From positions 1 to 44,877 of IMG/VR virus record IMGVR_UViG_3300024359_000822: DNA of 44,877 nucleotides. One strand, written 5' to 3'. Position numbers and translations under genes: made by a program. Below are positions 7,416-14,741 of the stretch, one piece after another; position 1 is the first letter of the stretch; every line of letters starts with the position of its first letter. The notes under the pieces were generated by a model. The model ran no database searches, was not told where the DNA came from, and saw nothing but the letters and a program-made list of their open reading frames with translations. Origin of the DNA: a virus.

Positions 7416-7598
7416 ATGAAGTTTTATCCTGGAGATTGGGTTATCCCAAAAGGTACTAAAAATATTTTAATTGTAGAAGCAGTTGAAACTTATGAAAGTA
7501 CAGATGTATATTATACAAATGATAGAAAGGCCTATCCAACTAAAAATTTACAAAGCTTAACAGAAGTTTATTTAAAACAAAAAACTAATACACAATAA
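7416..7598 (+). CDS. Small protein of unknown function
   Basis: A 60-residue protein (MKFYPGDWVIPKGTKN...), probably a small beta-barrel: FYPGDWV and ILIVEAV strands. It is the first gene after class A copy 1, so it is the likely head of the 7416-7914 operon. No family recognised. Confidence 0.65.
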   Translation: MKFYPGDWVIPKGTKNILIVEAVETYESTDVYYTNDRKAYPTKNLQSLTEVYLKQKTNTQ

Positions 7599-7599
7599 T

Positions 7600-7914
7600 A
7601 TGGAAGATAATTTTGACGATTTTGATTTTGAAGGTTTTATGGAAGAGAGCAATAAAGAGTTTGATTCTAAAATGGAACAATGGAAAGAACGCATGGTTTT
7701 ACAGGCTATAGAAGCTAACTATAATAAAATTTTAGAAAGCGGTATTGATGATTGGCATGTAAGACATTTAGATCTAACTGAATTAAATGCCTTAAATGAA
7801 ACTTTACATTTTATGATAGACCATTATGTAGAAAGTGAAGAGTATGAAAAATGTGCAGTCCTTAAAAAAGAAATTAAAAAAGTAGACGAAGTCTTAGAAA
7901 AAACTAGACTGTAG
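7600..7914 (+). CDS. Small acidic protein with a UVR-like C-terminal helical hairpin
   Basis: A 104-residue protein. The acidic N-terminus (MEDNFDDFDFEGFMEES) is followed by helical segments ending MIDHYVESEEYEKCAVLKKE. The motif E-x-YEKC-x-x-L-x-K-E is shared with the products at 9848 and 10422 and resembles the UVR motif of UvrB/UvrC/McsA (EDYEKAAELRD-like), a coiled-coil protein-interaction hairpin. Function unknown; it may be an interaction module. Confidence 0.65.
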   Translation: MEDNFDDFDFEGFMEESNKEFDSKMEQWKERMVLQAIEANYNKILESGIDDWHVRHLDLTELNALNETLHFMIDHYVESEEYEKCAVLKKEIKKVDEVLEKTRL

Positions 7915-7923
7915 ATATATAAT

Positions 7924-7993
7924 CTAAGTGTTAGTGCTATCTAACTAACACGGGCCCCCGGAAAAACCCAGTCAGAAACGGCTGGGTTTTTTA
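7924..7993 (+). ncRNA. Candidate small structured RNA with its own promoter and terminator
   Basis: A class B-like motif, agatatataat, sits at 7913-7923. Right after it comes a hairpin GTGTTAG...CTAACAC (7928-7951), then a C/G-rich patch (cgggcccccgg, unusual for this genome) and a strong terminator ending at 7993. This promoter-hairpin-terminator arrangement within 80 bases has no ORF and could make a ~70-nt RNA. It could instead be a composite terminator for the upstream operon. Confidence 0.4.
7962..7993 (+). terminator. Rho-independent terminator
   Basis: AAAACCCAGTC pairs with GGCTGGGTTTT (one wobble) around AGAAAC, followed by T residues. Confidence 0.92.
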
Positions 7994-8006
7994 TGATATA
8001 TAAAAT
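7994..8006 (+). promoter_or_regulatory. Class B promoter-like motif (tgatatataaaat)
   Basis: GATATATAA directly follows the terminator and lies about 36 bases before the ATG at 8031. Confidence 0.5.
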
Positions 8007-8030
8007 AGAATTAATTAAAATATATAAATC

Positions 8031-8591
8031 ATGAAATACATTTTAACATTAGAAAATTATTATACATACAAGGATTTTGAAAAGGGAAGATGGGGAACTC
8101 CTTCTGAAATAGAAGAAGATCTTAGAATGACTATTATAAATTTACTTACGTATGCTGGTATTTCAGATAATTTAGATGATGTTGAATACAAAGATGAATC
8201 TACCGATAAAGGAATAAAATGGAAAATAACTATTAAGCACTCTGAAGGTCAAGATATATTACATGCATATAAGAAAACTAATTGGAGAGGCCAATATGAA
8301 TTATACTTAAATAAGAAAAAGTCAACGGCTTATGATATTCAACAAACATTTCTAAAAAAGTTTGTGTCACCGTTAGATCAATTTTTAGCATCTGCAGCAT
8401 CATACGATTTTTATGCTGCATATATTGATGATGGAAGGCAATGGAAATCTGCAACTCAGAATAATGACAATATAGTGGCTAGCTTTAACTTATTATCTAG
8501 TGGTGATAAGAGAAAGGCTAAAAAAGAAATACTTAAGAAGTTTAATTCTAAAGAATTAAAGCCAACAATAGATCAAATATTTAAAGTATAA
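8031..8591 (+). CDS. Unknown protein, opening the 8-10 kb operon
   Basis: A 186-residue protein, MKYILTLENYYTYKDFEKG at the N-terminus, which weakly resembles the MK-h-F leader family seen at 4728, 8595 and 17078 but lacks the N-E site. Mixed alpha/beta composition and a basic C-terminal part (DKRKAKKEILKKF). No family recognised. First gene after the class B motif at 7994. Confidence 0.7.
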   Translation: MKYILTLENYYTYKDFEKGRWGTPSEIEEDLRMTIINLLTYAGISDNLDDVEYKDESTDKGIKWKITIKHSEGQDILHAYKKTNWRGQYELYLNKKKSTAYDIQQTFLKKFVSPLDQFLASAASYDFYAAYIDDGRQWKSATQNNDNIVASFNLLSSGDKRKAKKEILKKFNSKELKPTIDQIFKV

Positions 8592-8594
8592 GTT

Positions 8595-8852
8595 ATGAAA
8601 CATGTAAAATTATTTGAAGAATTTAGAGCTGACTTAAAGGATGAGGATGCTAGGTTTATAAATATTAGGCACTTTAAAGGTAGTATTAAAGATATCCACT
8701 CATGGCTTAGTGATAAGATAGGAGAAACAAATCCATACAAAGACACTATAATGGTAAACGGGCCACACCAAAGTGAAAAGGATAATTCAATGCCTTATCA
8801 AGATTTTCAAAATGGTAAGTCGGATTTAGTAAAAAATAGATATGGAAGATAA
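8595..8852 (+). CDS. Small protein with capsid-targeting-like leader
   Basis: An 85-residue protein starting MKHVKLFEEFRADLKDED. The first ten residues match the leader of the 17826 product (MKHIKLFEQYINE), although a clear h-x-E cleavage site is missing. Overlaps the next gene by 11 bases in another frame. No domain recognised; possibly a packaged head protein. Confidence 0.65.
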   Translation: MKHVKLFEEFRADLKDEDARFINIRHFKGSIKDIHSWLSDKIGETNPYKDTIMVNGPHQSEKDNSMPYQDFQNGKSDLVKNRYGR

Positions 8853-9048
8853 AATAGCTAAAGATATTGCATCGCAACTTAAAAGAATTGCAGATGCTTT
8901 AGAAAAAAAGAACTCATTAACTGAGTCTGATCAAAAAAGAAAGCTTAAATTAGAAAAGCTACAAGAAAAGAATCTTAAAGCAGAACTAAGAGAAAAGTTT
9001 AATGTAGAATCAGGTTCACGCGTATCCCCTAGATTAGAAGAGATATAG
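8842..9048 (+). CDS. Small coiled-coil protein
   Basis: A 68-residue, highly charged, mostly helical protein: heptad-like ASQLKRIADALEKKN and KLKLEKLQEKNLKAELREK. Starts inside the end of the previous gene and ends one base before DnaJ, so it is translationally coupled to both. Function unknown. Confidence 0.65.
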   Translation: MEDKIAKDIASQLKRIADALEKKNSLTESDQKRKLKLEKLQEKNLKAELREKFNVESGSRVSPRLEEI

Positions 9049-9846
9049 ATGAGCTATTATGCAACATTAGGAGTTGATGAAAATGCAACTCAAGATGAAA
9101 TAAAAAAAGCATATAGAAAATTAAGTAAGCAATTCCACCCGGATGTAAATCCTAACGGCGCTGAAAAATTTAAAGATATTGCTGATGCTTATGATACTTT
9201 AGGCAACGAACAAAAAAAAGCACAATACGATGCATATTCGAGTAACCAAAGATTTAGTAACTCAGGATTTTATGGAAGAGAAGATCTTTCAGACATGTTC
9301 GATCAAGTCTTTGGCAACGCGTTCGGTGGACAGAGTAGACAACGAGGTTATGATTTCAGAGTCGATATGCATATCTCATTCGGAGAGGCTTATACAGGAA
9401 CTTCAAAAACTTTTGACCTCGATGGCGGACGGGTTAGCGTAGACTTTAAACCTGGATTATTAAATGGACAAAAGTTTAAACTAAAGGGCAAGGGCGCACC
9501 GCATAAATTAAATAGCTCACTTCCAAACGGAGACTTAATCGTTACAGTTCATGTAATACCACAAGCAGATTTTATATTAAACGGAAATGATATTTGGGTT
9601 GAAAAATCTATTCCATGGTGGGATATTATGCTAGGTTGTGAGATCTCAATATTAACACCAGAAGGTTATATTAATGTAAAGGTTCCTAAGGGCTCTTATC
9701 CTGGAAAGACATTAAGAATAAAAGAAAAAGGATTTCCAATATACGATACTAAAAATAAAGGTGCTATTTTATGTAGGCTTAACGCTACTTATCCGGAATT
9801 AAATGAAGAGCAACTAGAATATATACATAAGATAAAGAATACTTAA
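9049..9846 (+). CDS. DnaJ-type co-chaperone (type II, CbpA-like)
   Basis: A 265-residue protein. The J domain (residues 2-63) has the HPD motif at H30-P31-D32. A short linker (GREDLSDMFDQVFGN, GG-rich) and two C-terminal beta domains follow (about 100-260), with LKGKGAPHK and LRIKEKGFP. The zinc-finger region of DnaJ proper is absent, which defines the CbpA/DnaJB subclass. It would stimulate host DnaK. No phage DnaK is in the window, so it probably redirects the host chaperone, for example during virion assembly. Confidence 0.93.
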   Translation: MSYYATLGVDENATQDEIKKAYRKLSKQFHPDVNPNGAEKFKDIADAYDTLGNEQKKAQYDAYSSNQRFSNSGFYGREDLSDMFDQVFGNAFGGQSRQRGYDFRVDMHISFGEAYTGTSKTFDLDGGRVSVDFKPGLLNGQKFKLKGKGAPHKLNSSLPNGDLIVTVHVIPQADFILNGNDIWVEKSIPWWDIMLGCEISILTPEGYINVKVPKGSYPGKTLRIKEKGFPIYDTKNKGAILCRLNATYPELNEEQLEYIHKIKNT

Positions 9847-9847
9847 T

Positions 9848-10096
9848 ATGGAAGATAATAACAGAATACCGTGGCATGTTTTAGTTGAAGGTTTAATTGC
9901 TCACAACAAAGAGGCTTTCTTCCATGCACTTTTTTCTGCAATTAGTAAACACCCATCTTATGTTATTCTTTCGGATATGGAAGTTTCTAGAAAAAACGAA
10001 ATCATAGATAAAATGATAAAGTTTTATGAAAATAGAGAAGACTTTGAAAAATGTCTAGTATTAATGAATATTAAAAAGGAATTAGAAATATGCTAA
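9848..10096 (+). CDS. Small UVR-like helical protein
   Basis: An 82-residue protein ending MIKFYENREDFEKCLVLMNI. The ending is shared with products at 7600 and 10422 (E-x-(Y/F)EKC-x-x-L). Overlaps the bS21 gene by 7 bases. Probably an interaction module; function unknown. Confidence 0.65.
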   Translation: MEDNNRIPWHVLVEGLIAHNKEAFFHALFSAISKHPSYVILSDMEVSRKNEIIDKMIKFYENREDFEKCLVLMNIKKELEIC

Positions 10097-10278
10097 TAAT
10101 AGAAGTAGAAAAAAACAATATAGAAAAAGCGTTAAAAAAATATAAACGCAAAGTTATAAAAACTAAACAGCTTAAAAATTTAAGAGAAGACAAACATTTT
10201 GAAAAAAAGTCCTCTAAAAAAAGAAAGCAAATTGCAAAGGCTAAATACTTAGAGTCTAAGCGCAATCTACAGGATTAA
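10090..10278 (+). CDS. rpsU: Ribosomal protein bS21 homologue
   Basis: A 62-residue basic protein matching bS21 in length and layout: N-terminal strand IIEVEKN, the IEKALKKYKRK helix, a bend, and a very basic C-terminal helix with KKRKQIAKAKYLESKR. bS21 binds the 30S subunit near the anti-Shine-Dalgarno tail. Phage bS21 genes are known in large phages. The bases before the start read AAAAAGGA-N9-ATG, one of the few Shine-Dalgarno-like leaders in the window, but they also encode the end of the previous protein. The S1-like gene at 37017 is a second translation-initiation factor homologue. Confidence 0.88.
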   Translation: MLIIEVEKNNIEKALKKYKRKVIKTKQLKNLREDKHFEKKSSKKRKQIAKAKYLESKRNLQD

Positions 10279-10298
10279 CTATTAAGCCAAATAGTTAA
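10275..10298 (+). promoter_or_regulatory. Perfect 9-bp inverted repeat at the end of rpsU
   Basis: TTAACTATT and AATAGTTAA flank AAGCCA. The repeat covers the rpsU stop codon. There is no T run directly after, so it is either a weak terminator or an operator. Confidence 0.5.
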
Positions 10299-10421
10299 CT
10301 ATAATACTCTAATAATATATTATTTTAAGCCAGTGTATTTGGCACCGGACGTATATCATAAGATACATAGGTTGTAGGGAATGTGTAAACATATCCATTA
10401 AACAAAAAAGAAAAATTATTG
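10299..10421 (+). other. Non-coding leader, possibly structured
   Basis: No ORF. An A/T-rich part (ataatatattatttt) could hold a promoter. It is followed by a less AT-rich segment, GCCA-gtgtatt-TGGC and GTAT-atcataag-ATAC, that can form short hairpins, then an A-rich leader into the ATG at 10422. Nothing recognised as tRNA or a known riboswitch. Confidence 0.35.
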
Positions 10422-10682
10422 ATGTCTGGATCGATTTCAAATAAAGATAAAGATAGCTTGATGAGAGCTTCCTACTATCAAATCACTAGAAACTTTACAA
10501 AAACTGTAAATAGGTTTGTAGTATTTAAAGATAGTGATAGGCTTATAGAAATTCCTCATGGAATTAATCAAAGAAGCAAATTCATAGATTTAATGATAAC
10601 CTATTTTGAATCTTTAGAAGAGTATGAAAAATGCCAACGCCTTGTTAAACTAAAAGAACTGGTCGAAATGGCCGGCGATTAA
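10422..10682 (+). CDS. Small UVR-like helical protein
   Basis: An 86-residue product beginning MSGSISNKDKDS and ending with MITYFESLEEYEKCQRLVKL. It is the third member of the E-x-YEKC family (with 7600 and 9848). ATG at 10422 is preferred to the TTG one codon before. Function unknown. Confidence 0.65.
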   Translation: MSGSISNKDKDSLMRASYYQITRNFTKTVNRFVVFKDSDRLIEIPHGINQRSKFIDLMITYFESLEEYEKCQRLVKLKELVEMAGD

Positions 10683-10696
10683 AAAAATTAATTTAT

Positions 10697-11416
10697 ATGC
10701 CAAGAAAAACTGAAGAAACGCAAAAGCCTAGAACTAATAGATCTAGAAGAAAAACTATAAAAGATCAAGATTTAAAGGGAGTTCAGTTAAAACCAAGTCA
10801 ACATAATTATTTAAACACAATACTAAAAAACGAAATATCTTTTTGCTCTGGCCCAGCAGGAACATCTAAAACATTTACCGCATGCTACACAGCATTGCAC
10901 TTACTGGCCACAAAACAAATTAAAAATATTGTTTTATGTAAACCAATTCAAGAATCTGGAGAAAAGCTAGGATTCTTACCAGGTGATATGCAAGATAAGA
11001 TTGATCCTTTTATGCAATCTTATATTTCTAATATTAAAAAGATTATAGGTACAGAATTAACTGAAGCTCTTATGTCGTCTGGAACTGTAGAGTTTAAGCC
11101 ACTTGCTTATATGCGCGGTGATACATTTGATAATTCACTTATGATATTAGATGAAGCTCAAAATGCTACATTTAAACAACTAATGCTTTTTGTAACTAGA
11201 ATGGGAAGAGGTTCTAAAGTTATTGTAACTGGTGATGTTAGCCAATATGATATTCCTAAAAATAATGTAGGCCTTCCGGGTTTTATTAAACTCATGAACG
11301 GTGTAAAGGGCATTGGCCACCATACATTTGCAGAAGGAGATATAGTTCGTGCTAAAATACTAAAAGACGTAGTTAACAAATACGACAAATGGCGCGTAGA
11401 AAACGATCCACATTAA
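10697..11416 (+). CDS. phoH: PhoH-like ATPase
   Basis: A 239-residue P-loop ATPase. Walker A is GPAGTSKT (52-59), Walker B LMILDEAQN (D152, E153), and the sensor-like VIVTGDVSQYD follows. The central LCKPIQESGEKLGFLPGD segment is typical of PhoH. The basic N-terminus (MPRKTEETQKPRTNRSRRK) may bind nucleic acid. PhoH is common in marine and large phages; its role in infection is unclear, probably RNA-related ATPase/helicase activity. Confidence 0.92.
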   Translation: MPRKTEETQKPRTNRSRRKTIKDQDLKGVQLKPSQHNYLNTILKNEISFCSGPAGTSKTFTACYTALHLLATKQIKNIVLCKPIQESGEKLGFLPGDMQDKIDPFMQSYISNIKKIIGTELTEALMSSGTVEFKPLAYMRGDTFDNSLMILDEAQNATFKQLMLFVTRMGRGSKVIVTGDVSQYDIPKNNVGLPGFIKLMNGVKGIGHHTFAEGDIVRAKILKDVVNKYDKWRVENDPH

Positions 11417-11427
11417 TAAACTAAATC

Positions 11428-11472
11428 AATCTGCTTCATATAAGTACTAAATATACAAATATGAAGCAGATT
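11428..11472 (+). promoter_or_regulatory. 14-bp perfect inverted repeat spanning the RNase HII start codon
   Basis: AATCTGCTTCATAT (11428-11441) and ATATGAAGCAGATT (11459-11472) are exact reverse complements separated by 17 bases. The second arm contains the ATG at 11461 and the next three codons. In mRNA the start codon would be buried in the stem. Possible translational control or an RNase-cleaved leader. Confidence 0.7.
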
Positions 11473-12096
11473 TTATTAAAGCCAAGCCACCTAAATGATT
11501 TATCAATTACCGAAGTAGGTGTTGATGAAGCTGGTAGAGGCGCACTTGCCGGACCGGTAACAGTAGCAGCATGTATTATGCCACATGGCTTTCAGCATGA
11601 GCTTATTAAAGATTCAAAAATACTTTCAGAGCCACAAAGGGCAGCCGCTCGTAAGCTCGTCCTAGACAACGCAATTGCACATGCTGTTGTTCATATTCCA
11701 GTAGAAGAAATCGAGTCAACCAACATACTTAAAGCCACTCTAACAGGAATGTACAGAGCACTTGAAGAAGTATATTCAAAAAATGAGTTTGGTTTTATTC
11801 TAGTAGATGGAGATCAATTCCACGGATTTAATGGAGTGCCTTATGGTACTATTGTTGGTGGAGATAATATGTATGTCTCTATTGCCGCGGCTTCAATACT
11901 TGCTAAAACAGAAAGAGATCTTTATATGAAGTCTCTTGCAAAAGATAATCAAGCATTTGAATCTTATGGTTGGGGATCTAATAAAGGCTATGGTACAAAG
12001 CAGCATAGAGATGCTATTCAAGAAGTCGGCCCTTGTGAACATCACCGCGGATCATTTATTAGCCACATGTTAACTAAGACTGAATCTCTCTTTTAA
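11461..12096 (+). CDS. rnhB: Ribonuclease HII
   Basis: A 211-residue type 2 RNase H. Catalytic carboxylates are visible: D22-E23 (GVDEAGRGALAGPV), D116 (ILVDGD) and D135 (VGGDNMYVSIAAASILAK). Family motifs DSKILSEPQR and NKGYGTKQHRDAI are also present. It would remove RNA primers or single ribonucleotides from DNA. T4 uses a different (FEN-like) RNase H, so this is a cellular-type enzyme. The start lies within a strong hairpin. ATG is shared with the TAATG overlap at the other end. Confidence 0.95.
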   Translation: MKQILLKPSHLNDLSITEVGVDEAGRGALAGPVTVAACIMPHGFQHELIKDSKILSEPQRAAARKLVLDNAIAHAVVHIPVEEIESTNILKATLTGMYRALEEVYSKNEFGFILVDGDQFHGFNGVPYGTIVGGDNMYVSIAAASILAKTERDLYMKSLAKDNQAFESYGWGSNKGYGTKQHRDAIQEVGPCEHHRGSFISHMLTKTESLF

Positions 12097-12437
12097 TGAA
12101 ACTTTTATACGGATTTTTATTATTCTTTTTAGGACAAGGTCTTATTTGGATTCAGACTAATGGTCAATTTGTATGGCCTTGGTTTAAAAAGAACCCATGG
12201 CCAGTAGCAATTGGCTTTGGTTCTATTATTAGTTACATTTTAATTCAGGCTACTAAAATGGTAGTTGAGCATTTTGATGGATTGCTTTGGCCTGGTAGAT
12301 TTATTGGTTTTGCTAGTGGTATTTTTATATTTACAGCAATGACTTATTATTTTATGAATGAGGGCATTACTACAAAGACTGCAGTTTCACTTATATTAAG
12401 TATGGCATTAATCGGTATTCAATTATTTTGGAAATGA
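12096..12437 (+). CDS. Small integral membrane protein (three or four TM)
   Basis: A 113-residue protein with hydrophobic segments near residues 3-17, 35-54, 68-86 and 95-111. Overlaps the RNase HII stop (TAATG) and the next gene (ATGA). No family recognised; sugar-export or accessory membrane roles cannot be distinguished. Confidence 0.7.
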   Translation: MKLLYGFLLFFLGQGLIWIQTNGQFVWPWFKKNPWPVAIGFGSIISYILIQATKMVVEHFDGLLWPGRFIGFASGIFIFTAMTYYFMNEGITTKTAVSLILSMALIGIQLFWK

Positions 12438-12688
12438 AAAAGTTAAAACTACCCTGGATAGAAAAAGGTAAACTTACAACAGTTGCTGTCTATAGAAAAA
12501 ATAAAAGAAGTAAAACACATTATATGATAGCGACCGACATTCATATTGATGTTCTTAATAACGCCAGAGCAACCAAGCCTATTATAGATCATAAGTATGA
12601 TATAGTAGAACTTGGAGTAGGTTTTAATTTTATAGAACAATGGTCAAAAAAGTATGGAATTAAGAAACCGCAAATAATTACAAAATAA
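12434..12688 (+). CDS. Small basic protein of unknown function
   Basis: An 84-residue product starting MKKLKLPWIEKGK. ATG at 12434 overlaps the previous stop as ATGA, and is preferred over the TTG at 12428. Basic (KNKRSKTHY), with no recognised domain. Confidence 0.65.
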   Translation: MKKLKLPWIEKGKLTTVAVYRKNKRSKTHYMIATDIHIDVLNNARATKPIIDHKYDIVELGVGFNFIEQWSKKYGIKKPQIITK

Positions 12689-12744
12689 TTGCCTCTAGAT
12701 TTTTTTATGTCAATTATTTTTATTATATTAGTACTGTAATTAAA
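12681..12744 (+). promoter_or_regulatory. Class A conserved promoter-like element, copy 2
   Basis: Identical over 64 bp to copy 1 at 7344. Ends 11 bases before the ATG at 12756 and overlaps the end of the preceding gene. Confidence 0.75.
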
Positions 12745-12755
12745 CATCAATACTT

Positions 12756-12980
12756 ATGATACGAAATAAAAAATACAATTCAGAAATAGTTATAGACTTA
12801 ACAGGACCTCAAGGTAATGCATTTAATTTATTAGGACTCGCTAGGAATTTTGGAAAGCAGCTTGGAATGGCAGATTCTTATATTAAAGAAATTCAGGCCA
12901 AGATGATGTCAGGTGATTATGATAATTTAATTCAAGTATTCGATAATGAATTTGGGTCAATTGTAATTTTAGAAAAATAA
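12756..12980 (+). CDS. Small conserved-looking phage protein of unknown function
   Basis: A 74-residue protein containing IVIDLTGPQGNAFNLLGLAR and a C-terminal helix with FDNEFGSIVILE. The LTGPQGNAF pattern is one I associate with small phage proteins lacking an assigned role. Driven by class A copy 2. Confidence 0.65.
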   Translation: MIRNKKYNSEIVIDLTGPQGNAFNLLGLARNFGKQLGMADSYIKEIQAKMMSGDYDNLIQVFDNEFGSIVILEK

Positions 12981-12986
12981 GAAAAT

Positions 12987-13190
12987 ATGAAACAATCAAT
13001 AGCAACAATTTTAGCAGTAATTCTTTTAGTTCCAGTAGCAGCATTAATAACACAGTATTTATGGAATACTTGTTTAGTCCCTGCAGTAGATCCTTTAAAT
13101 CAAATTGGATTTTTACAAGCACTTGGAATTAACATCCTATCTACTATCCTATTTAAAGGTACCAACTTAAAATCTAAACTCAATGACTAA
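12987..13190 (+). CDS. Small membrane protein
   Basis: A 67-residue protein with two hydrophobic helices (residues 5-24 and 42-58). Overlaps the following gene by 8 bases (ATGACTAA). Function unknown. Confidence 0.6.
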   Translation: MKQSIATILAVILLVPVAALITQYLWNTCLVPAVDPLNQIGFLQALGINILSTILFKGTNLKSKLND

Positions 13191-13650
13191 GAAAATTATA
13201 TACATCGACATGGACGGAGTCTTAGTTGACTTAGGCTCAGAAATAAAAAAATACTCTGAAACTCAACCGGGTTTAGTAGCAAAGTTAGGAGACGAACTTG
13301 ACAAATTACCTAATTTGTTTAAAGACCCTAAGCCTATGCCCGGGGCAATAAATGCGTTTAATGCTTTATGTAACTCAGATCTATATGAAGTCTATATACT
13401 TTCAACTGCACCTTGGGATAATCCAGATGCTTGGACTCATAAAAGACTATGGGTTGAAAAGTATTTAGGTAAGGGTGCTTATAAAAGATTAATCCTTAGT
13501 CATAATAAACATTTATGTGCTGGTGATTACCTTATTGATGACAGAGATAAGAATGGTGCTGGAGAATTTAGAGGCCAGCTAATTCAATTTGGTACTGAAC
13601 CTTTTTTAGATTGGGATGCAGTGCTTAAATACTTAAATGTATGCGTATAG
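13183..13650 (+). CDS. 5'(3')-deoxyribonucleotidase-like HAD phosphatase
   Basis: A 155-residue HAD protein with nucleophile motif YIDMDGVLVDL (D9, D11), MPGAINAFNAL cap region, ILSTAPW motif II, a lysine in HKRLWVEKYLG and DYLIDDRDKNG motif IV. This is the pattern of 5'-nucleotidases of the NT5C type, which dephosphorylate (d)NMPs. It fits phage nucleotide-pool control together with dCMP deaminase at 21892. Confidence 0.85.
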   Translation: MTKKIIYIDMDGVLVDLGSEIKKYSETQPGLVAKLGDELDKLPNLFKDPKPMPGAINAFNALCNSDLYEVYILSTAPWDNPDAWTHKRLWVEKYLGKGAYKRLILSHNKHLCAGDYLIDDRDKNGAGEFRGQLIQFGTEPFLDWDAVLKYLNVCV

Positions 13651-13895
13651 ATTTAAATAAAGATATAGAAGATATTAGAGTAATTCATAGAAAATGCTTA
13701 AGTGTAATAAGCTCATGTAAGACATTTAATCAGATACAAAATGCTGAGGTTTACTTTAATTTAGCACTAAGGTATTGGTATACTAAATATCCAAATAAAA
13801 ATCCTTGGAAAGATCACCGAAGAATACTTGAAATAGTTAGAAAAAACATAGACACTTTTTTAACGCTTAGGAGAAGGCAAATTAGAAAACATTAG
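13641..13895 (+). CDS. Small basic protein of unknown function
   Basis: An 84-residue protein overlapping the nucleotidase gene by 10 bases. Helical and basic (KDHRRILEIVRKN, LRRRQIRKH at the end). No family recognised. Confidence 0.6.
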   Translation: MRIDLNKDIEDIRVIHRKCLSVISSCKTFNQIQNAEVYFNLALRYWYTKYPNKNPWKDHRRILEIVRKNIDTFLTLRRRQIRKH

Positions 13896-13902
13896 TTTTT
13901 TG

Positions 13903-13966
13903 CAAAATAATTGCCAAATAATTTTTTTATGTCAGATATTTTTATTATATTAGTACTGTAATTAAA
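13903..13966 (+). promoter_or_regulatory. Class A conserved promoter-like element, copy 3
   Basis: Reads gcaaaataattgccaaataa then TTTTTTTATGTCAGATATT and TATATTAGTACTGTAATTAAA. A few differences from copies 1 and 2, concentrated in the upstream part; the TATATTAGTACTGTAA core is invariant. Eleven bases before the ATG at 13978. Confidence 0.75.
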
Positions 13967-13977
13967 ACGATAAAGAA

Positions 13978-14445
13978 ATGAAAAAAGTAATATTTGATTT
14001 AGACGGAACTTTAGCCCTCATCGATAAGAGAAGAGCTATCTCTACTAAAGACAACGGTAAAATGGATTGGGATAAATTCTTCGATCCTAAGAACATTGAT
14101 CTTGACCAACCACATGATGCTGTAATTAAGATGGCACAAATGTTAGATGCAGCTGGACACATGATCGTTATTTTCAGTGGAAGATCTAAAGCCACTAAAG
14201 ATGCTACTAAAGCTTGGTTAAAAAAGTTTGATGTCCCATTTAACGTATTGAAGATGAGACCAACCGGCAGCGATTTTAAGTTTATGCCAGATGACGATCT
14301 TAAGAAGAAATGGTTCAATGACTTATTTCCAACACAAGGTCATATTGACGATGTAGTTTGTGTATTTGATGACAGACAAAAAGTAGTTGACATGTGGAGA
14401 GATATGGGTTTAACTTGTATGCAAGTTGCTCCCGGTAATTTTTAA
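13978..14445 (+). CDS. Polynucleotide 3'-phosphatase-like HAD protein (T4 Pnk C-domain type)
   Basis: A 155-residue protein resembling the phosphatase half of T4 polynucleotide kinase/phosphatase: FDLDGTLA (D7, D9), IVIFSGRSKATKDATKAWL, VLKMRPTGSDF, DDLKKKWF, and CVFDDRQKVVDMWRDMGL with a final MQVAPGNF. The kinase half is absent. Such domains remove 3'-phosphates from RNA or DNA ends; in T4 this supports repair of cut tRNA. A CCA-adding enzyme at 35472 could act in the same pathway. Family is well supported; role is inference. Confidence 0.87.
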   Translation: MKKVIFDLDGTLALIDKRRAISTKDNGKMDWDKFFDPKNIDLDQPHDAVIKMAQMLDAAGHMIVIFSGRSKATKDATKAWLKKFDVPFNVLKMRPTGSDFKFMPDDDLKKKWFNDLFPTQGHIDDVVCVFDDRQKVVDMWRDMGLTCMQVAPGNF

Positions 14446-14456
14446 AATAAAACGAT

Positions 14457-14741
14457 ATGAAATTCAAAGATTTAAAATTTAAGAAACGAGGTCATGGTGG
14501 CATTGGAGCTACTGTAAAATTTAAAGATGTTACAGTAAGTATTCAAGCTGGTAAGTTTGTTTACAGTACTCCACGTGAGGACTTAAGTAGTGCTAGTAAA
14601 TTCAGTTCATTCGAAGTTGCTATATGGGAGAACTCTGGTGACAGAAGTTTTGTTACTGATAAGTTTTTAGACACTACTGACGAAGTTGCTGGATGGACTG
14701 CAAAGAAAGATATTGAAAACCTTTTACAAAAATTAAGTTAG
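14457..14741 (+). CDS. Small protein of unknown function
   Basis: A 94-residue protein with an N-terminal basic KFKDLKFKKRGHGGIGATV and beta-rich middle (VTVSIQAGKFVYS). No family recognised. In the same unit as the phosphatase. Confidence 0.65.
   Translation: MKFKDLKFKKRGHGGIGATVKFKDVTVSIQAGKFVYSTPREDLSSASKFSSFEVAIWENSGDRSFVTDKFLDTTDEVAGWTAKKDIENLLQKLS

Noticed and set aside
10299-10421. tRNA gene
   Set aside because: No cloverleaf, T-loop consensus or acceptor pairing could be found; nor did I see a tRNA elsewhere in the window.
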